64,000 nucleotides of DNA from Marixanthomonas sp. SCSIO 43207 (GTDB taxonomy: Bacteria > Bacteroidota > Bacteroidia > Flavobacteriales > Flavobacteriaceae): assembly GCF_019904255.1 (NCBI RefSeq), contig NZ_CP063203.1, positions 930,001-994,000 on the forward strand, in the 5' to 3' direction. Both the position numbers and the translations under genes were made by a program. The notes under the pieces are model-generated. The model made no database searches and was not told the DNA's origin. It saw nothing but the letters and a program-made list of their open reading frames with translations. Shown in pieces: positions 1-7,696 of this stretch (position 1 is its first letter; every line of letters starts with the position of its first letter).

Positions 1-276
1 GTAAAGTTTGGTGAAGAGACCAATGTAGACGATGAAGACCTATTGGTTTTACCACATGGAAGTCATGAAGTAAATATACAGCAGTTTATTTACGAGTCTA
101 TTGTGCTTGCTGTACCGGCAAAAAAAATACATCCCGGTGTAGAAGATGGAACTTTAGAAAACGAAACACTCAAAAAACTTGAAGAATTACGCCCTAAAGG
201 AAATAATAATAACCCCGACGATTCTAAAATAGACCCTCGTTGGGATGAATTAAAAAAACTATTAACGGATAAATAA
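1..276 (+). CDS. YceD/DUF177 family protein, C-terminal part (gene cut by window edge)
   Basis: The reading frame is open from base 1, so only the last 91 residues are visible and the start lies upstream. Visible features are a V-P-A-K-K-I-H-P segment and a C-terminal D-P-R-W-D-E-L-K-K-L sequence. That tail, immediately before rpmF, is typical of the YceD/DUF177 family, whose members are linked to 23S rRNA or ribosome assembly in other bacteria. Only 9 bases separate it from rpmF, so the two are probably cotranscribed. Family call rests on the tail plus position. The role in this organism is inferred. Confidence 0.85.
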   Translation, partial: VKFGEETNVDDEDLLVLPHGSHEVNIQQFIYESIVLAVPAKKIHPGVEDGTLENETLKKLEELRPKGNNNNPDDSKIDPRWDELKKLLTDK

Positions 277-285
277 TATAGAGCA

Positions 286-483
286 ATGGCACATCCTAAA
301 AGAAAAATCTCAAAAACTAGAAGAGATAAAAGAAGAACACATTATAAAGCTACTGCCCCTCAAATAGCAACCGATCCTACAACAGGTGAGGCACACTTAT
401 ATCACAGAGCACACTGGCACGAAGGTAAATTATATTACCGTGGTCAAGTAATTATCGATGCTGCTGAAGAAGTAGAGGCATAA
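286..483 (+). CDS. rpmF: 50S ribosomal protein L32
   Basis: This 65-residue basic protein begins [13 protein letters not shown], the classic L32 N-terminus, and continues with the H-Y-K-A-T-A-P and [14 protein letters not shown] segments seen in Bacteroidota L32. It is a structural protein of the large ribosomal subunit. The cysteine pairs of zinc-binding L32 versions are absent, so this is the zinc-independent form. It follows the YceD/DUF177 gene, matching the conserved order, and a hairpin terminator follows. Confidence 0.97.
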   Translation: MAHPKRKISKTRRDKRRTHYKATAPQIATDPTTGEAHLYHRAHWHEGKLYYRGQVIIDAAEEVEA

Positions 484-505
484 GGTAGTCATACTTAAAA
501 CCCAT

Positions 506-533
506 AACTCTCACTAAAGTGGGAGTTTTTTTT
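506..533 (+). terminator. Rho-independent terminator after rpmF
   Basis: An eight-pair stem (507-514 with 519-526, one G-T pair) with a four-base loop is followed by an eight-T run. It lies 23 bases after the rpmF stop and separates rpmF from fabH, at least partly. Confidence 0.8.
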
Positions 534-613
534 GTTTTTTAACATAGCAAACGTTAAAAAGCACTAATTTCACATTACATTTTGATGAATTTTTAGTAAT
601 TTTCACTCCTTTT

Positions 614-634
614 AAAAGGGTTTTGAGCCCTTTT
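614..634 (+). other. Small hairpin in fabH leader
   Basis: AAAAGGG (614-620) pairs perfectly with CCCTTTT (628-634) around a seven-base loop, ending 20 bases before the fabH start. Its right arm runs into five Ts, so it may be a weak second terminator or a leader structure. No function is shown. Confidence 0.4.
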
Positions 635-654
635 TGTGAATTTAATTCAAATCT

Positions 655-1653
655 ATGAACAAAATCACAGCAGCAGTAACCGCTGTAGGTGGCTATGTGC
701 CTGACTACGTCCTTACCAACCAGATACTCGAAACCATGGTTGAAACCAATGACGAATGGATTACAACCCGAACAGGAATTAAAGAACGTAGAATCCTAAA
801 AGACAAAAATAAAGGAACTTCATTCCTTGCAATTAAGGCAGCAGAAGACCTTCTCAAAAAAAGCAATACCGACCCTAAAGACATCGATATGGTGATTATG
901 GCAACAGCCACACCAGATATGCCGGTAGCAGCAACAGGCGTTTACGTAGCCACTCAAATAGGTGCCGTAAACGCTTTTTCATATGATCTAGTCGCAGCCT
1001 GCTCTAGTTTTTTATACGGAATGTCAACCGCAGCACGCTATATTGAATCGGGACGATATAAAAAAGTACTTCTTTTAGGCGCTGATAAAATGTCTTCTAT
1101 AATTGATTATGAAGACCGTACAACTTGTATCATTTTTGGCGATGGAGGAGGAGCCATGCTTTTTGAACCTAATGAAGAAGGGTATGGAGTTCAAGACGAG
1201 ATTTTAAGAAGTGACGGGATTGGTCGTCAAAGTTTAAAAATAGATGCGGGAGGTTCACTTATGCCAGCAACTTCAGAAACGGTTGCAAACAAACAACATT
1301 ATGTTTTTCAAGACGGAAAAACAGTTTTCAAATTTGCTGTTTCAAATATGGCAGATGTAAGTGAAAAAATCATGCTTCGTAATAACTTAAAAGGTAACGA
1401 CGTAGACTGGTTAGTTCCCCATCAAGCCAATAAGCGCATTATTGATGCAACATCAAAACGAATGAACCTGCCTTCAGAAAAAGTAATGATGAACATTCAT
1501 AAATACGGAAATACAACTTCAGCAACTTTACCTCTGTGTGTTTCAGATTATGAAAAACAATTAAAAAAAGGAGATAATTTAATTTTTGCTTCCTTTGGAG
1601 GAGGCTTTACGTGGGGTGCTGTTTATTTAAAATGGGCCTACGATGCAAAATAA
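655..1653 (+). CDS. fabH: Beta-ketoacyl-ACP synthase III
   Basis: FabH condenses acetyl-CoA (or a branched acyl-CoA) with malonyl-ACP to begin fatty-acid synthesis in the cytoplasm. The 332-residue protein is normal length. The catalytic triad is visible: Cys116 in A-A-C-S-S-F, His256 in P-H-Q-A-N-K-R and Asn286 in Y-G-N-T-T-S-A. The N-terminal I-T-T-R-T-G-I-K-E-R-R segment is also typical. It lies upstream of accB and accC, which supply malonyl-CoA, so three initiation steps sit together. No plsX gene lies between rpmF and fabH, unlike the arrangement in many bacteria. Confidence 0.96.
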   Translation: MNKITAAVTAVGGYVPDYVLTNQILETMVETNDEWITTRTGIKERRILKDKNKGTSFLAIKAAEDLLKKSNTDPKDIDMVIMATATPDMPVAATGVYVATQIGAVNAFSYDLVAACSSFLYGMSTAARYIESGRYKKVLLLGADKMSSIIDYEDRTTCIIFGDGGGAMLFEPNEEGYGVQDEILRSDGIGRQSLKIDAGGSLMPATSETVANKQHYVFQDGKTVFKFAVSNMADVSEKIMLRNNLKGNDVDWLVPHQANKRIIDATSKRMNLPSEKVMMNIHKYGNTTSATLPLCVSDYEKQLKKGDNLIFASFGGGFTWGAVYLKWAYDAK

Positions 1654-1682
1654 AAAAAGAACAAAAGATTAAATCAATTGAT

Positions 1683-2189
1683 ATGAAGTTAAAAGAAATT
1701 CAAAACTTAATCAAGTTTGTGGCAAAATCCGGTGCCAGTGAAGTAAAACTTGAAACAGGTGACGTTAAAATTACTATTAGAACCGGAACAGAAGATGGTA
1801 AAGAAAAAACTACATATATTCAACAAGTGCCAGCTGCAATGCCAGCACAACCTCAACAAGCAGCTCCTCAGGCTCCTGCTCAACCAGCAGAAGCACCAGC
1901 AGCTCCCACTGCAGGAAATACAGAAGCTGCAACAGACGAAGAATCAAAATATATTACAGTTAAATCGCCTATTATAGGTACTTTTTATCGAAAACCATCT
2001 CCAGATAAACCTGTATTTGTTGAAGTTGGCGATACCGTAAAAGAAGGTGATGTGCTTTGTGTTATTGAAGCAATGAAACTTTTCAACGAAATAGAAAGCG
2101 AAGTTTCAGGTAAAATAGTTAAAGTATTGGTAGATGACGCCTCTCCGGTAGAATTTGACCAACCACTTTTCTTAGTAGATCCTTCGTAA
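1683..2189 (+). CDS. accB: Acetyl-CoA carboxylase biotin carboxyl carrier protein
   Basis: AccB carries the biotin that shuttles carboxyl groups between biotin carboxylase and carboxyltransferase. From the chosen ATG it is 168 residues. An N-terminal M-K-L-K-E-I-Q-N-L-I-K-F segment is followed by a Pro/Ala/Gln-rich flexible linker (about 47-85) and a C-terminal biotinyl domain with E-A-M-K-L; Lys132 is the expected biotinylation site. A longer in-frame reading from 1611 overlaps fabH and lacks family similarity, so 1683 is preferred. accC follows 75 bases later across a hairpin region. Confidence 0.95.
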   Translation: MKLKEIQNLIKFVAKSGASEVKLETGDVKITIRTGTEDGKEKTTYIQQVPAAMPAQPQQAAPQAPAQPAEAPAAPTAGNTEAATDEESKYITVKSPIIGTFYRKPSPDKPVFVEVGDTVKEGDVLCVIEAMKLFNEIESEVSGKIVKVLVDDASPVEFDQPLFLVDPS

Positions 2190-2195
2190 ATAACC

Positions 2196-2247
2196 TCTAA
2201 AATTTCAAATCGAAATCTGGATTTTTAGAATTTTAGATTTGGAATTT
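2196..2247 (+). promoter_or_regulatory. Overlapping alternative hairpins between accB and accC
   Basis: Two inverted repeats compete for the same bases. TCTAAAAT (2196-2203) pairs with ATTTTAGA (2230-2237), and AAATTTCAAATC (2200-2211) pairs with GATTTGGAATTT (2236-2247, one G-T pair). Only one stem can form at a time. No T-run follows, so it is not a simple terminator. It could affect message stability or the accB:accC ratio. That role is inference. Confidence 0.4.
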
Positions 2248-2264
2248 GTTAATTTCAGAAAGTT

Positions 2265-3620
2265 ATGTTTAAAAAAATATTGATTGCCAATAGAGGAGAA
2301 ATTGCACTTCGTGTAATTAGAACCTGCCGTGAAATGGGAATTAAAACCGTAGCGGTATATAGTAAAGCAGATGAAGAAAGTTTACACGTTCGCTTTGCAG
2401 ACGAAGCTGTATGTATAGGTCCTGCTCCTAGTAACGAAAGTTATTTAAAAATATCAAATGTAATTTCAGCCGCTGAAATTACAAATGCAGATGCTATTCA
2501 CCCAGGATATGGGTTTTTATCTGAAAACTCAAAATTCTCAAAAATTTGTGAGGAACACGGTTTTAAATTTATAGGAGCATCGCCCGAAATGATTGACCGA
2601 ATGGGTAATAAAGCAAGGGCAAAAGCTACAATGAAAGAAGCAGGAGTACCTTGTGTTCCTGGAAGTGATGGTGTGATACCAGACTTTAAGGCGTGTAAAA
2701 AAATTGCTCAAGAAACCGGTTACCCTGTGATGCTTAAAGCTAGCGCAGGAGGCGGTGGTAAAGGAATGCGCGCAGTTTGGAAAGAAGAAGACCTTGAAGC
2801 CGCGTGGGAATCTGCACGACAAGAAAGTAAAGCAGCTTTTGGAAATGATGATATGTATATGGAAAAGCTTATTGAAGAGCCTCGCCATATTGAAATTCAA
2901 ATTGTTGGAGATAGCAACGGAAAAGCATGTCACTTAAGTGAGCGAGATTGTTCTATCCAGCGTCGACACCAAAAGCTTACAGAAGAAACTCCAAGCCCGT
3001 TTATGACTAAAAAATTACGGGACGAAATGGGTAAAGCTGCCGTGAAAGCTGCAGAATATATTAATTATGAAGGTGCTGGTACCATTGAGTTTTTGGTAGA
3101 TAAACACCGTAATTTCTACTTTATGGAGATGAATACTCGTATACAAGTAGAGCACCCAATTACTGAAGAAGTAGTAGACTATGACTTGATTCGAGAGCAA
3201 ATATTAGTTGCTGCCGGTGTACCAATTTCAGGAAAAAACTATTTACCACAACTACACTCTATAGAATGTAGAATTAATGCCGAAGATCCTTACAACAACT
3301 TTAGGCCATCACCTGGGAGAATAGACGTCTTGCACGCGCCCGGAGGTCACGGAGTACGTCTAGATACACACGTTTACGCAGGATATACCATTCCGCCTAA
3401 TTATGACTCTATGATTGCAAAGTTGATAACAACAGCGCAAACCAGAGACGAGGCAATAAACAAAATGAAACGAGCATTAGACGAATTTGTCATTGAAGGA
3501 GTAAAAACTACCATACCATTTCACAGACAGTTAATGGACGATCCGGCCTATGTAAGCGGAAAGTACACAACTGCCTTTATGGATACCTTCAAAATGAAAG
3601 AACCTGAAGAGGAAGAATAG
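2265..3620 (+). CDS. accC: Acetyl-CoA carboxylase biotin carboxylase subunit
   Basis: AccC uses ATP and bicarbonate to carboxylate biotin on AccB. The 451-residue protein has the usual length. It starts [14 protein letters not shown], has the glycine-rich ATP-grasp loop A-G-G-G-G-K-G-M-R (161-169), and the [12 protein letters not shown] segment around the active site. It is the last gene before a strong terminator. The carboxyltransferase genes are not in this window. Confidence 0.97.
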   Translation: MFKKILIANRGEIALRVIRTCREMGIKTVAVYSKADEESLHVRFADEAVCIGPAPSNESYLKISNVISAAEITNADAIHPGYGFLSENSKFSKICEEHGFKFIGASPEMIDRMGNKARAKATMKEAGVPCVPGSDGVIPDFKACKKIAQETGYPVMLKASAGGGGKGMRAVWKEEDLEAAWESARQESKAAFGNDDMYMEKLIEEPRHIEIQIVGDSNGKACHLSERDCSIQRRHQKLTEETPSPFMTKKLRDEMGKAAVKAAEYINYEGAGTIEFLVDKHRNFYFMEMNTRIQVEHPITEEVVDYDLIREQILVAAGVPISGKNYLPQLHSIECRINAEDPYNNFRPSPGRIDVLHAPGGHGVRLDTHVYAGYTIPPNYDSMIAKLITTAQTRDEAINKMKRALDEFVIEGVKTTIPFHRQLMDDPAYVSGKYTTAFMDTFKMKEPEEEE

Positions 3621-3643
3621 TATTTAATACTTATAGTTGTTAG

Positions 3644-3687
3644 AGCACCAAGCTTCAAAAATTAATTTTGGGGTTTGGTGCTTTTTT
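3644..3687 (+). terminator. Strong terminator after accC
   Basis: A 17-pair stem (3644-3660 with 3666-3682, including three G-T pairs) with a five-base loop ends in six Ts. It closes the fabH-accB-accC transcript and shows that the downstream gene does not start at 3675. Confidence 0.9.
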
Positions 3688-3716
3688 ATGGAAATTTATC
3701 AAGTAAAACCAAATCT

Positions 3717-4838
3717 ATGAATACATCTTACTGGGAATATAAATCGTGGTATCAAAACATTGATTTTGCTATAATAGGAAGCGGCTTAGTAGGATTAAAT
3801 TGTGCGCTTGCTCTTCGGAAAAAACACCCAACAGCCAATATTATCGTTTTTGAAAAAGGCATGTTACCTAGTGGCGCAAGCACCAAAAATGCAGGATTTG
3901 CCTGTTTTGGAAGCCTTTCAGAAATTCTTGACGACCTTTCTTCCCATTCAGAAGAAGAAGTACTCAACTTGGTAAAAGAACGCGTAGAAGGACTTCAGTT
4001 ACTTCGGAAAAACATAGGCGATATACAGCTAGCGTATAAACAACTTGGCGGTTACGAGTTGTTTACAGAACAAGATGAAGCATTGTTTCATGAGTGTAAA
4101 TCACAATTGAAAACAATTAACAAACTACTAGAGCCTATCTTTAACGAAAATGTATTTTCGGTTACTGATAATGTATTTCAGTTTAAAAAAATTCAAACTA
4201 ACCTTATTTTTAATCAATTTGAAGGACAAATTGATACGGGACAAATGATGAAGGGCTTGCTTCAAAAAGTCCATAAAGCAAATATTGTTGTATTAAATTG
4301 TGCCGAAGTTTCGCAGCTTTCACAGCAAAATGATTCAGTTTCATTTTTGCTTAATAATCAAATTGAGATTTCAGCAAAAAAAGTTTGCGTTGCAACCAAT
4401 GGTTTTGCCAAACAGCTACTAAATGAACCTGTTCAACCGGCACGCGCTCAGGTATTAATTACAAAGCCTATTAACAATTTACATATAAAAGGCACATTTC
4501 ATCTAGATAAAGGATATTATTATTTCAGAAATATTAATAACCGAATTTTATTTGGCGGTGGCAGAAATCTTGATTTTAAAGGTGAAGAAACCACCGAAAT
4601 AGCAACAACAGAGCAAATTCAAAAAAAATTAGAACAACTATTACAAACCACAATTTTACCTGAAACTACTTTTGAAATTGATAAACGATGGAGTGGCATT
4701 ATGGGAGTAGGAAACCAAAAAAAACCTATCATCAAACAGTTAGCGCCATCGATATTTTGTGGTGTGCGTCTGGGCGGAATGGGCGTTGCCATAGGGAGTG
4801 CTGTTGGTAATAAATTGGCTAACTTAACAAGTAGATGA
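3717..4838 (+). CDS. FAD-dependent oxidoreductase, DAO family
   Basis: The 373-residue protein has an N-terminal dinucleotide-binding motif, I-I-G-S-G-L-V-G-L-N-C-A, then V-F-E-K-G and G-A-S-T-K-N-A-G-F-A-C-F-G, as in glycine/D-amino-acid oxidase-like flavoproteins. The C-terminal R-W-S-G-I-M-G-V-G and G-G-M-G-V-A-I-G-S segments fit the second FAD contact. Substrate is unknown. The ATG at 3717 was chosen because an upstream in-frame codon lies inside the accC terminator. Its stop overlaps the mtgA start as ATGA, indicating translational coupling. Confidence 0.85.
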   Translation: MNTSYWEYKSWYQNIDFAIIGSGLVGLNCALALRKKHPTANIIVFEKGMLPSGASTKNAGFACFGSLSEILDDLSSHSEEEVLNLVKERVEGLQLLRKNIGDIQLAYKQLGGYELFTEQDEALFHECKSQLKTINKLLEPIFNENVFSVTDNVFQFKKIQTNLIFNQFEGQIDTGQMMKGLLQKVHKANIVVLNCAEVSQLSQQNDSVSFLLNNQIEISAKKVCVATNGFAKQLLNEPVQPARAQVLITKPINNLHIKGTFHLDKGYYYFRNINNRILFGGGRNLDFKGEETTEIATTEQIQKKLEQLLQTTILPETTFEIDKRWSGIMGVGNQKKPIIKQLAPSIFCGVRLGGMGVAIGSAVGNKLANLTSR

Positions 4839-5521
4839 AACGTTTTTTCAAGTTTATATGTAAAACAATTTTGTGGTTTATAGTAATCACAGTTTTATGG
4901 GTTGTGGCATACAAGTTTGTTCCTGTTCCGTACACACCCTTAATGGCAATTCGTGCGTATAATGCAGATGAAGGCTATGAAACAAAACACGATTGGGTGG
5001 CAATAGAATCTATTTCAGAAAACTTACAATTAGCTGTTATTTGTTCTGAAGATCAAAACTTTATGAATCATAATGGCTTTGATTATGAAGCTATTGAAAA
5101 AGCATATAAAAAAAATAAACAAGGAAAAAAACTACGAGGCGCCAGTACTATCTCACAGCAAACGGCTAAAAATGTATTTTTATGGCCCAACCGAAGCTGG
5201 TTAAGAAAAGGGATGGAAGTTTATTTTACCTTTTTGATTGAAACCTTGTGGAGTAAAGAGCGTATTGTAGAAGTCTATTTAAATAGCATTGAGATGGGTA
5301 ACGGAGTTTATGGTGCCGAAGCAGCTTCTCAATATTGGTTTAAAAAGTCGGCCAAAAATCTTTCTCAATACGAAGCTGCTGCTATTGCTGCTATATTGCC
5401 TAATCCTAGAAACTATAAGGCTTCACCGGCTTCAGCATATATTGAAAAAAGAAAAGCTTGGATAGTACAACAAATGCGTTATTATGGTACTTTTACGTTG
5501 CAAGAAACTAGTGAAAAATGA
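4835..5521 (+). CDS. mtgA: Monofunctional biosynthetic peptidoglycan transglycosylase
   Basis: MtgA polymerises lipid II into glycan strands at the outer face of the inner membrane. The 228-residue protein has one N-terminal membrane segment (about 8-28) and family GT51 motifs: E-D-Q-N-F-M-N-H-N-G-F-D with the catalytic Glu, G-A-S-T-I-S-Q-Q-T-A-K-N-V-F, and the stretch from K-E-R-I-V-E-V-Y-L-N to G-V-Y-G-A-E-A-A. No transpeptidase domain follows, hence monofunctional. Both ends overlap neighbours by four bases (ATGA), so the three genes are coupled. Confidence 0.95.
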   Translation: MKRFFKFICKTILWFIVITVLWVVAYKFVPVPYTPLMAIRAYNADEGYETKHDWVAIESISENLQLAVICSEDQNFMNHNGFDYEAIEKAYKKNKQGKKLRGASTISQQTAKNVFLWPNRSWLRKGMEVYFTFLIETLWSKERIVEVYLNSIEMGNGVYGAEAASQYWFKKSAKNLSQYEAAAIAAILPNPRNYKASPASAYIEKRKAWIVQQMRYYGTFTLQETSEK

Positions 5522-5976
5522 CAGTAAAAGAATTAAAAACAGAATTGCTAAAACACTGCACAGACGTAGTTGAAAAACGTTTCAGTAAAATAAAACAAAC
5601 CATTGCCGATATAGAAGAATCATTAACTGAAGAATCAAAAAGTACAGCAGGGGACAAACATGAAACGGGCCGCGCTATGTTGCAAATTGACCGTGAAAAT
5701 GCTGGCAAACAACTACAAGAGGTAGAAAAATTACAACAGTTAATACGAAAAATAGACATTAACTCAAAAGCAGACTATGCCCGTTTAGGAAGCTTGGTTT
5801 ACACCAATCAAGCTACGTATTTTATTAGTATTTCTATTGGTGCAGTTACTGTAGGAAAATCAACCTACCTTTGTGTAGCCTTCAACTCACCTATAGGTCA
5901 ATTACTTTCCGGAAAGAAAAAAGGAGATACATTCACATTTAATAATAAACCCTTCACAATAAAGAGTGTGTCTTAA
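5518..5976 (+). CDS. GreA/GreB-like C-terminal-domain protein
   Basis: The 152-residue protein has a helical N-terminal half (about 1-75) with an acidic turn, E-E-S-L-T-E-E-S, then G-D-K-H-E-T-G-R-A-M. The C-terminal half is beta-rich with S-P-I-G-Q-L-L-S-G-K-K-K-G-D-T-F, which matches the GreA/GreB C-terminal FKBP-like domain. Flavobacterial homologues are sometimes labelled 3-oxoacyl-ACP synthase; nothing here supports that. It may be a Gre-like or Gfh-like factor acting at the RNA polymerase secondary channel, by inference. Its start overlaps the mtgA stop. Confidence 0.7.
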   Translation: MTVKELKTELLKHCTDVVEKRFSKIKQTIADIEESLTEESKSTAGDKHETGRAMLQIDRENAGKQLQEVEKLQQLIRKIDINSKADYARLGSLVYTNQATYFISISIGAVTVGKSTYLCVAFNSPIGQLLSGKKKGDTFTFNNKPFTIKSVS

Positions 5977-6057
5977 AATCGTTAAACTATGAAAAAGCCA
6001 GATTAATGGCAGTCTTGTCAATAATTGCTTACTTTTGAAATAACTGAAAAGATAATT

Positions 6058-7062
6058 ATGACTGAAAAACCAAAATTTGCCGTTTTTGGCGGTGGAAGCT
6101 GGGCAACTGCAATTGTAAAAATGTTGTGCGAAAACCTGGACGAAGTAGGTTGGTATATGCGTAGTGTATATGCACTTGAGCATATTAAAAAAGAAGATCA
6201 TAACCCTAATTATTTAAGTTCTGTAGAGTTTAAAGTATCACAACTTAAGTTGAGCAATAATATTAATGAAATGATTGAATATGCAAACTATCTTATTTTT
6301 GTTATTCCATCTGCATTTGTAGAAAGCGAACTTAAAAAAGTGACTACCTCTCTTGAAAATAAAGTGGTTTTTTCAGCTATTAAAGGTATTGTTCCTGAAA
6401 CTAGCTTAATTGTTGGAGATCACTTCAACACACATTATAATGTACCATTCAATAACATTGGTGTGATTTCAGGGCCTTGTCATGCAGAAGAAGTAGCTCT
6501 AGAACGCCTTTCATACCTTACGATTGCTTGTGCCGATGAAGAAAAAGCAAAAACAGTATCAAAACATCTAAGTAGTGATTATATAAAATGTACCACCAGT
6601 GATGATGTAATGGGAACCGAATATGCTGCGATGCTAAAAAACATCTATGCAATTGCCGCCGGAATTGCTCACGGATTGGGGTATGGTGATAATTTTCAGA
6701 GCGTATTGATGAGCAACGCAATACGAGAGATGAAAAAGTATGTAAAGAAAGTACATAAAATGAAACGAAACATAAATGATTCTGCTTATTTGGGCGATCT
6801 ATTGGTGACAGGATATTCCATTTTCAGTAGGAATAGAATGTTTGGAAACATGATAGGAAAAGGATATACTGTAAAAAGTGCACAAATGGAAATGAGTATG
6901 GTTGCTGAAGGCTATTATGCTACAAAAAGTGCATACAATTTGAACCAAGCAAAAGGTAAAAAGAAAGCCAAAACACCCATTATAAATGCTGTGTATGATA
7001 TTTTATATGAAGGAAAAGACCCTAAAAAGGTATTTATAAAACTAACAGATAAGCTAGACTAA
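6058..7062 (+). CDS. gpsA: NAD(P)-dependent glycerol-3-phosphate dehydrogenase
   Basis: GpsA reduces dihydroxyacetone phosphate to sn-glycerol-3-phosphate for phospholipid synthesis. The 334-residue protein has the dinucleotide motif V-F-G-G-G-S-W-A-T-A near the start, F-S-A-I-K-G-I, G-P-C-H-A-E-E, and K-N-I-Y-A-I-A-A-G with the probable catalytic Lys. An exact -7-type box (TACTTTTG, 6030-6037) lies 20 bases upstream, so the ATG at 6058 is preferred to an in-frame TTG at 6025. It ends exactly where the convergent gene at 7063 ends, with no gap. Confidence 0.92.
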   Translation: MTEKPKFAVFGGGSWATAIVKMLCENLDEVGWYMRSVYALEHIKKEDHNPNYLSSVEFKVSQLKLSNNINEMIEYANYLIFVIPSAFVESELKKVTTSLENKVVFSAIKGIVPETSLIVGDHFNTHYNVPFNNIGVISGPCHAEEVALERLSYLTIACADEEKAKTVSKHLSSDYIKCTTSDDVMGTEYAAMLKNIYAIAAGIAHGLGYGDNFQSVLMSNAIREMKKYVKKVHKMKRNINDSAYLGDLLVTGYSIFSRNRMFGNMIGKGYTVKSAQMEMSMVAEGYYATKSAYNLNQAKGKKKAKTPIINAVYDILYEGKDPKKVFIKLTDKLD

Positions 7063-7458
7063 TTATCTTGCTAAAACTCCTTTTTTTGACATCACCGGAA
7101 GCGCTACCTCATTGTCCTCAATAGCAGAATTAGCAGGTAATTCAAAGCGTTTGTCGTATAATTTTCCGTTTAAAAAATAGGTGATAGTAAAGAAGTTATT
7201 TACTTTCAAAACATTTTCTTCCAAAAATTCAATCTTGGCGTATCCCTTTGCGGGTAATTGTGCAATTGTCTTTCGCATAGGAGCGGTCATTTTTTCACTA
7301 TCATACCCTTGTGAAACGATGATAACCGTCTCTAGCGGCTCAGCATTATCATTAATAATATAAGCGTTCCAATCAGTTACATTAAAGTCTTTATTAAACT
7401 CTTGTACTGCTGCAACGTATACGTTTTTTACTTTGGGGATATCAATGTCTTTACGCAT
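7063..7458 (-). CDS. Conserved flavobacterial protein of unknown function
   Basis: The 131-residue, soluble-looking protein has no signal peptide or membrane segment. Visible features are an N-terminal K-N-V-Y-V-A-A-V-Q-E-F and alternating beta-type strands in the second half (I-E-F-L-E-E-N-V-L-K-V-N-N-F-F). Close relatives have been labelled phenylalanyl-tRNA synthetase alpha subunit, probably because pheS is nearby; it has no synthetase motif. The upstream small membrane-protein gene stops just before this start, with one base between them, so they form an operon. Function unknown. Confidence 0.8.
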   Translation of the reverse strand: MRKDIDIPKVKNVYVAAVQEFNKDFNVTDWNAYIINDNAEPLETVIIVSQGYDSEKMTAPMRKTIAQLPAKGYAKIEFLEENVLKVNNFFTITYFLNGKLYDKRFELPANSAIEDNEVALPVMSKKGVLAR

Positions 7459-7459
7459 A

Positions 7460-7630
7460 TTAATCTTCTGTTTTCTTTTTCCAAGTAATCCACAAGCCTA
7501 TAAGTGCCAATGCAAAAATGATTAAAAAGATGCTTCCCACTACAATTTTTATTGCAGCGATCACAAAGGTTAAATAGGCCACCAACAAAAGTGCAACTAT
7601 TAAAAAGCCAACAATTATATACTTTTTCAT
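7460..7630 (-). CDS. Small two-segment membrane protein, 56 residues
   Basis: A short frame begins M-K-K-Y-I-I-V-G-F-L and ends K-K-K-T-E-D. Two hydrophobic stretches (about residues 4-25 and 28-50) are split by a single lysine, giving a likely hairpin in the inner membrane with a charged tail. Its stop is one base from the start of the 131-residue gene downstream, which supports real translation. No family was recognised and the function is unknown. It could assist or anchor the downstream protein, but that is only a guess from position. Confidence 0.65.
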   Translation of the reverse strand: MKKYIIVGFLIVALLLVAYLTFVIAAIKIVVGSIFLIIFALALIGLWITWKKKTED

Positions 7631-7696
7631 TTGTTTGTATTTAATAATTTAAACCCAAAAAAAGGTGACTGACTTAGTTTTAGCCTTTATCAGAGA

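Noticed and set aside
2538-2933. 131-codon frame on the minus strand inside accC
   Set aside because: It lies entirely within a well-supported accC reading frame and its composition (runs of Phe, Ser, Cys, His) is typical of an antisense shadow.
3675-3716. N-terminal extension of the FAD oxidoreductase
   Set aside because: The extension begins inside the accC terminator stem; the ATG at 3717 fits the flavoprotein family.
7631-7696. Terminator after pheS
   Set aside because: Only a five-pair stem with a long loop could be drawn before the T-run on the minus strand, so it was not listed as a feature.
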